Below the pieces are notes generated by a model. That model saw nothing but the letters and a program-made list of their open reading frames with translations. It did no database searches and was not told the DNA's origin. A stretch of 8,859 bases of DNA from Opitutia bacterium UBA7350 (GTDB lineage: Bacteria; Verrucomicrobiota; Verrucomicrobiia; Opitutales; Coraliomargaritaceae), in assembly GCA_002470925.1 (NCBI GenBank), contig DKOX01000094.1, positions 1-8,859 of the forward strand, in the 5' to 3' direction. Positions within the stretch are counted from its first letter, which is position 1. The number at the start of each line of letters is the position of its first letter. Positions 5,062 to 8,859 of this stretch are shown here, piece by piece. The translations under genes and the position numbers were made by a program.

Positions 5062-6918
5062 ATGGCCGAAAAATACAACGAAGACAGCATCAAATCCCTC
5101 GATTGGAAAGCGCACATCCGCCTCCGCCCCGGCATGTATATCGGAAAACTCGGGGACGGCGCTTCCCCCGACGACGGCATCTACATCCTCCTGAAGGAAG
5201 TCATCGACAACTCCATCGACGAATTCGTCATGGGGCACGGCAAAACGATTGAGGTCAATATCGACGGTACCCACGTTTACGTGCGCGACCACGGGCGCGG
5301 GATCCCCCTCGGCAAGCTCAAGGACTGCGCCTCTAAAATCAACACCGGTGCGAAATACGACTCCGAAGCCTTCAAGAAATCCGTCGGCCTCAATGGAGTC
5401 GGCATCAAAGCCGTCAACGCCCTCTCCTCCGAGTTCACCATTCAAGCCTTCCGCGAAGGCAAGACCCGTGCCGTGCAATTTGCACGCGGCGAGGTCACTA
5501 GCGAGGACAAACGCGACAAAGCCGCGCCCAAAGACGCCCGTTCCGGCACCGAACTCCGCTTTGACCCCGACCCCGAGATCTTTGGCAAGTGCCGCTTTCG
5601 TGACGATTACGTCGAGGATATGCTCTGGAATTACGCCTACCTCAACAGCGGTCTCACCCTCATCTATAACGGCAAAAAATTCAAATCCGAGAACGGGCTC
5701 CGCGATCTCCTCGAAAACAAACTCGACGGCGAACCGCTCTACCCCATCGCCCACCTGAAGGACAAGGACATCGAAATCGCTTTTACCCACAACAACGCCT
5801 ACGGCGAGGATTACTACTCCTTCGTCAACGGCCAGCACACCACCATGGGCGGCACCCACCTCGCCGCCTTCCGCGAGGCCCTCGCCAAGACCATCAAGGA
5901 TTTCTTTAAAAAGGATTTTGATGCGGTCGATATCCGTACCTCGATCTGCGCCGCCGTCAGCATCAAGGTCGAGGAACCCGTCTTTGAATCCCAAACCAAG
6001 ACAAAGCTCGGCTCACAGGACATGGGACCCAAAGGCCCCACCGTTCGCAGCTTTATGTCCAATTTCATCAAGCAGGCCCTCGACAATTACCTGCACCGCG
6101 AACCCGAAACCGCCAAAGCCCTCCTCGAAAAAATCCAGGAAGCGGAGCGCAACCGCAAAGAACTCAAGGGCATCCAAAAACTCGCCCGCGAACGCGCCAA
6201 AAAAGCCAAGGTTCACAACAAAAAACTCCGCGATTGCCGTGTCCACCTCGATGCCAAAAAAACCGGACGCCTCGATTCCACCCTCTTCATTACCGAGGGC
6301 GACTCTGCTTCCGGTTCCATTACCAAGGCCCGCGACGTGAACTCACAGGCGGTCTTCTCCCTGAAAGGCAAACCCCTCAACTCCTTTGGCCTTACCAAAA
6401 AAATCGTCTACGAAAACGAGGAATTCAACCTCCTCCAGGATGCCCTTAATATCGAGAACGGAATCGAGGGACTGCGTTACAACAACGTCGTGATCGCGAC
6501 TGATGCCGACGTCGATGGCATGCACATCCGCCTCCTCCTCATCACCTTCTTCCTACAGTTTTTCCCCGAGCTCATCCGGCAGGGACACCTCCATATTCTC
6601 CAGACTCCCCTCTTCCGCGTTCGCAACAAGAAAGTCACCCGTTATTGCTACAGCGAAGCAGAACGCCTTGCCGCGATCGAGGAATGCAGCCCCAAGCCCG
6701 AAATTACCCGTTTCAAAGGACTTGGCGAAATCTCCCCCGACGAATTCAGCCACTTTATCGGTAAGAACATCCGCCTTGACCCCGTTATCATTCCCAAGGG
6801 CATGACCACGCAGGATCTCCTGACCTTCTACATGGGCAAAAACACCCCTGCGCGCCAGGAATTCATCATTGAAAACCTCAAGGTTGAGAAAGACACCGCC
6901 GAGGCGGCCGTGGCATAA
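5062..6918 (+). CDS. parE: DNA topoisomerase IV subunit B (ParE-type, type IIA topoisomerase ATPase)
   Basis: The 618-residue ATPase and TOPRIM subunit of a type IIA topoisomerase, acting with a ParC partner to decatenate or relax DNA. The GHKL ATPase shows LRPGMYIG (21-28), [10 protein letters not shown] (46-55, with N50 for Mg), DHGRGIP (76-82) and [13 protein letters not shown] (109-121). The transducer region has GGTH (263-266) and the catalytic-lysine loop QTKTKL (311-316). The TOPRIM domain has [10 protein letters not shown] (410-419, E412) and DADVDG (481-486), followed by RFKGLGE (550-556). The length is near ParE (about 630) and lacks the long insertion of E. coli GyrB. The [19 protein letters not shown] segment (441-459) is typical of the topoisomerase IV B type of Bacteroidetes and Verrucomicrobiota. 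No parC follows in this window. It starts 19 bases after vapC and may share its transcript. No Shine-Dalgarno sequence is visible. Confidence 0.93.
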   Translation: MAEKYNEDSIKSLDWKAHIRLRPGMYIGKLGDGASPDDGIYILLKEVIDNSIDEFVMGHGKTIEVNIDGTHVYVRDHGRGIPLGKLKDCASKINTGAKYDSEAFKKSVGLNGVGIKAVNALSSEFTIQAFREGKTRAVQFARGEVTSEDKRDKAAPKDARSGTELRFDPDPEIFGKCRFRDDYVEDMLWNYAYLNSGLTLIYNGKKFKSENGLRDLLENKLDGEPLYPIAHLKDKDIEIAFTHNNAYGEDYYSFVNGQHTTMGGTHLAAFREALAKTIKDFFKKDFDAVDIRTSICAAVSIKVEEPVFESQTKTKLGSQDMGPKGPTVRSFMSNFIKQALDNYLHREPETAKALLEKIQEAERNRKELKGIQKLARERAKKAKVHNKKLRDCRVHLDAKKTGRLDSTLFITEGDSASGSITKARDVNSQAVFSLKGKPLNSFGLTKKIVYENEEFNLLQDALNIENGIEGLRYNNVVIATDADVDGMHIRLLLITFFLQFFPELIRQGHLHILQTPLFRVRNKKVTRYCYSEAERLAAIEECSPKPEITRFKGLGEISPDEFSHFIGKNIRLDPVIIPKGMTTQDLLTFYMGKNTPARQEFIIENLKVEKDTAEAAVA

Positions 6919-6924
6919 TACTAA

Positions 6925-8859
6925 CTAGCGCAGGCGTACGAGGAGATCCTTGCTGTCGACCTGGTCGCCGGTCTGCACTTCGATACTCTCCACCACGCCG
7001 TCGGTGAGGGCGTAAACGGTGGTTTGCATTTTCATCGCTTCCAGCACGCAGAGTTTTTCCTTGGCCTTGACCTTTTGCCCAACCGTGGCGGTGACGCTGC
7101 TGACCATCGCGGGGATGGGCGCACCGACTTCTTTATTGTTGGCGGGATCGGCCTTGGCGCGTTTGCGGGTCTCGCTCTTGACCGAACGGTCGAGAATGAC
7201 GCATTCGCGGGCCCGACCGTTGAGTTCGAAGGTAAGGGTGCGCTCGCCACTCTCGTTGGGTTCGGAAACGTAAATGAGTTTGATGATGAGATTCTTACCC
7301 CGCTCTATTTCAACCGTGATTTCCTCACCGGGCTTGAGACCGTAGAAGAAGGCAGGCGTTGGCAAGACCCGGGCGTGGCCAAAGTCCTTCACGTAATTAT
7401 CAAGGTCGGCAAAAACCTGCGGGTACATGAGGTATGCGTAGAGGTCGTCGTCCGTGATCGGACGCTTAAAGCGTTGCTTAAGATCGGCACGGGTCGCTTC
7501 AAGATCGACCTTTTCAGCGCGGGTGCTGGGGCGGCCCTTAAAGGGTTTGCGGTCTCCGAGGACGACCTTCTGCACTGCCTTGGGCCAACCGCCTTTGGGT
7601 TGGCCGAGTCCGCCGGAGAGCATATCGACCACTGATTCCGGGAAGGCGGTGCCGGGCTCGAGGTTGACGAGGTCGGCGGGTTCAACCCCTTTGGTAAGGA
7701 GAAACATTGCGAGATCGCCCACCACCTTGGAGGAGGGAGTCACTTTGACGATATCGCCGAGGAGTTCGTTGACCTCATGGTAATAGCGAACCACCTCGGG
7801 CCAACGGGCACCGAGACCGAGGGCCCGTGCCTGCTCGCGCAGGTTGGTGTATTGCCCGCCGGGCATTTCGTGGGTGTAAACCTCCGCCGAGCCAAACTTG
7901 GGGCTGGTATCGAAGGGACCGTAGAATTGGCGCACTGCCTCCCAATAGATGGAGAGTTCGTTAAAGAACTCGAGGTCGAGCTTGGTGTCGCGGGTGTTGC
8001 CGCGCAGGGCGTTGACAATGGAATTGAGGTTGGGCTGCGAGGTCAAACCGGAGAGAGACGAGACCGCGAGATCAACCACATCGACCCCCGCTTCGGCGGC
8101 TTTGATGATGGAGGCACCTGCGATACCGGAGGAATCGTGGGTGTGGAAATGAACGGGGATGCCGATTTTTTCGCGAAGGGCCTTCACCAGCTTGTAGACC
8201 GCGTGCGGGGTGCAAAGACCTGACATATCCTTGAGGGCAAGCATGTGCGCGCCCATGCGCTCGAGTTCCTGCGCCATTTCGACATAATACTTGAGGGTAT
8301 ATTTGTCGCGCTTGGTGTCGAGGATATCGCCGGTGTAGCAAATCGTGGCTTCGCAGACAGAGTTGGTGTGTTTGCGAATGGACTCCATCGCAACTTTGAG
8401 ATTCGGCAGATAATTCAGGGAATCGAAGACGCGGAAAATATCCATGCCGGATTCCGCGGAATGCTTGATGAATCCGCGAATGACATTGTCGGGATAATTG
8501 GAATAACCCACCCCGTTGGCGCCGCGGAGGAGCATCTGAAAACAAACATTCGGGATGCGTTCACGGAGGCGCTGCAAACGTTTGAAGGGATTCTCATGCA
8601 GGAAGCGCATGGAGGTGTCGAAGGTCGCTCCGCCCCAGCATTCGAGAGAGAAGAGATCGCCGGCGCGCTGGGCAATGGAATCGGCTACGATGAGCTGATC
8701 GTAACTGCGCATCCGGGCCGCGAGCAGGGACTGGTGCGCATCGCGCATGGTGGTATCGGTGACGAGAAGTTTCTTTTGGGAACGGGTCCACTCCGCAAAC
8801 TTCTCGGGGCCGTGCTTTTCAAGATAATCCTTGGTACCTTTGGGTAACTTGCGGGAATG
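6925..8859 (-). CDS. pyc: pyruvate carboxylase, C-terminal part (carboxyltransferase and biotin carrier domains; 5' end outside window)
   Basis: Carboxylates pyruvate to oxaloacetate with biotin as CO2 carrier, an anaplerotic and gluconeogenic step. The frame is open to the right edge, giving 644 visible residues. It begins with a linker, LPKGTKDYLEKHGPEKFAEW, that in single-chain pyruvate carboxylases joins the biotin carboxylase half to the carboxyltransferase half. The missing N-terminal part is therefore probably the carboxylase domain, to the right. Carboxyltransferase hallmarks are TDTTMRDAHQS with metal ligand D40, the carbamylated lysine K210 in LALKDMSGL, and metal ligands H239 and H241 in HFHTHDSSG. 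The biotinyl domain at the C-terminus carries EAMKMQ with biotinylated K610 (codon 7030-7032), 34 residues from the end, the standard distance. An internal ATG at 8748 lies within the TDTTMRDAH motif and is not a true start. The gene converges on parE with a 6-base gap. Confidence 0.96.
   Translation of the reverse strand, partial: HSRKLPKGTKDYLEKHGPEKFAEWTRSQKKLLVTDTTMRDAHQSLLAARMRSYDQLIVADSIAQRAGDLFSLECWGGATFDTSMRFLHENPFKRLQRLRERIPNVCFQMLLRGANGVGYSNYPDNVIRGFIKHSAESGMDIFRVFDSLNYLPNLKVAMESIRKHTNSVCEATICYTGDILDTKRDKYTLKYYVEMAQELERMGAHMLALKDMSGLCTPHAVYKLVKALREKIGIPVHFHTHDSSGIAGASIIKAAEAGVDVVDLAVSSLSGLTSQPNLNSIVNALRGNTRDTKLDLEFFNELSIYWEAVRQFYGPFDTSPKFGSAEVYTHEMPGGQYTNLREQARALGLGARWPEVVRYYHEVNELLGDIVKVTPSSKVVGDLAMFLLTKGVEPADLVNLEPGTAFPESVVDMLSGGLGQPKGGWPKAVQKVVLGDRKPFKGRPSTRAEKVDLEATRADLKQRFKRPITDDDLYAYLMYPQVFADLDNYVKDFGHARVLPTPAFFYGLKPGEEITVEIERGKNLIIKLIYVSEPNESGERTLTFELNGRARECVILDRSVKSETRKRAKADPANNKEVGAPIPAMVSSVTATVGQKVKAKEKLCVLEAMKMQTTVYALTDGVVESIEVQTGDQVDSKDLLVRLR

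Noticed and set aside
4957..5994. A 345-codon open frame on the minus strand opposite parE.
   Set aside because: It is antisense to a complete topoisomerase gene and is a by-product of its C-ending codons, which remove stops from the opposite strand. The product is low-complexity in G, V, D and E with no recognisable fold.
7024..8847. Long plus-strand open frames (about 150-200 codons) opposite pyc.
   Set aside because: They lie inside the carboxyltransferase and biotinyl coding sequence on the other strand, and their composition is that expected from a biased codon pattern.

Overview
The window reads as core chromosome of a Gram-negative-type bacterium, most likely from the Verrucomicrobiota (possibly Opitutae-like). 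This placement is inferred from protein flavour and is not proven. The topoisomerase IV B subunit is of the type shared by Verrucomicrobiota and Bacteroidetes. Plus-strand coding sequences strongly prefer C-ending codons. No gene start shows a convincing Shine-Dalgarno sequence. There are no RNA genes, insertion sequences, integrases or CRISPR arrays, and no gene-free stretch longer than about 170 bases.

Left part (1-2512): the tail of a DUF721/DciA-like gene is followed by thyA and folA, six bases apart, which together form the dTMP/folate cycle pair. Thymidylate synthase oxidises methylene-tetrahydrofolate to dihydrofolate and dihydrofolate reductase regenerates tetrahydrofolate. queG (epoxyqueuosine reductase, last step of queuosine synthesis) converges on folA, and both stop codons share one CTAG.

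Middle part (2513-5042): a membrane-anchored SPFH/prohibitin-like gene diverges from queG. Between it and the next core gene, parE, lie two unrelated type II toxin-antitoxin modules in tandem. The first is a Phd-like antitoxin with a PIN/VapC toxin, the second an AbrB-type VapB with another PIN/VapC toxin. Each has a clear operator array just before or across its start codon, with 12-bp spacing. Between the two modules is a short orphan fragment that re-encodes the C-terminal tail of the SPFH protein with different synonymous codons. It contains a 20-bp perfect repeat of the real gene end, so the first module is bracketed by two copies of the SPFH 3' end. This is the most unusual structure in the window.

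Right part (5043-8859): parE (ATPase/TOPRIM subunit of topoisomerase IV) starts 19 bases after the second toxin gene. It converges, with a 6-base gap, on the 3' part of a pyruvate carboxylase gene (carboxyltransferase and biotinyl domains) that runs off the right edge.

A recurring pattern is a TTGACA-like hexamer placed 35-37 bases before the ATG of thyA, the SPFH gene and both antitoxin genes. With no Shine-Dalgarno sequences, this suggests leaderless or near-leaderless transcripts, although the -10 boxes are weak.
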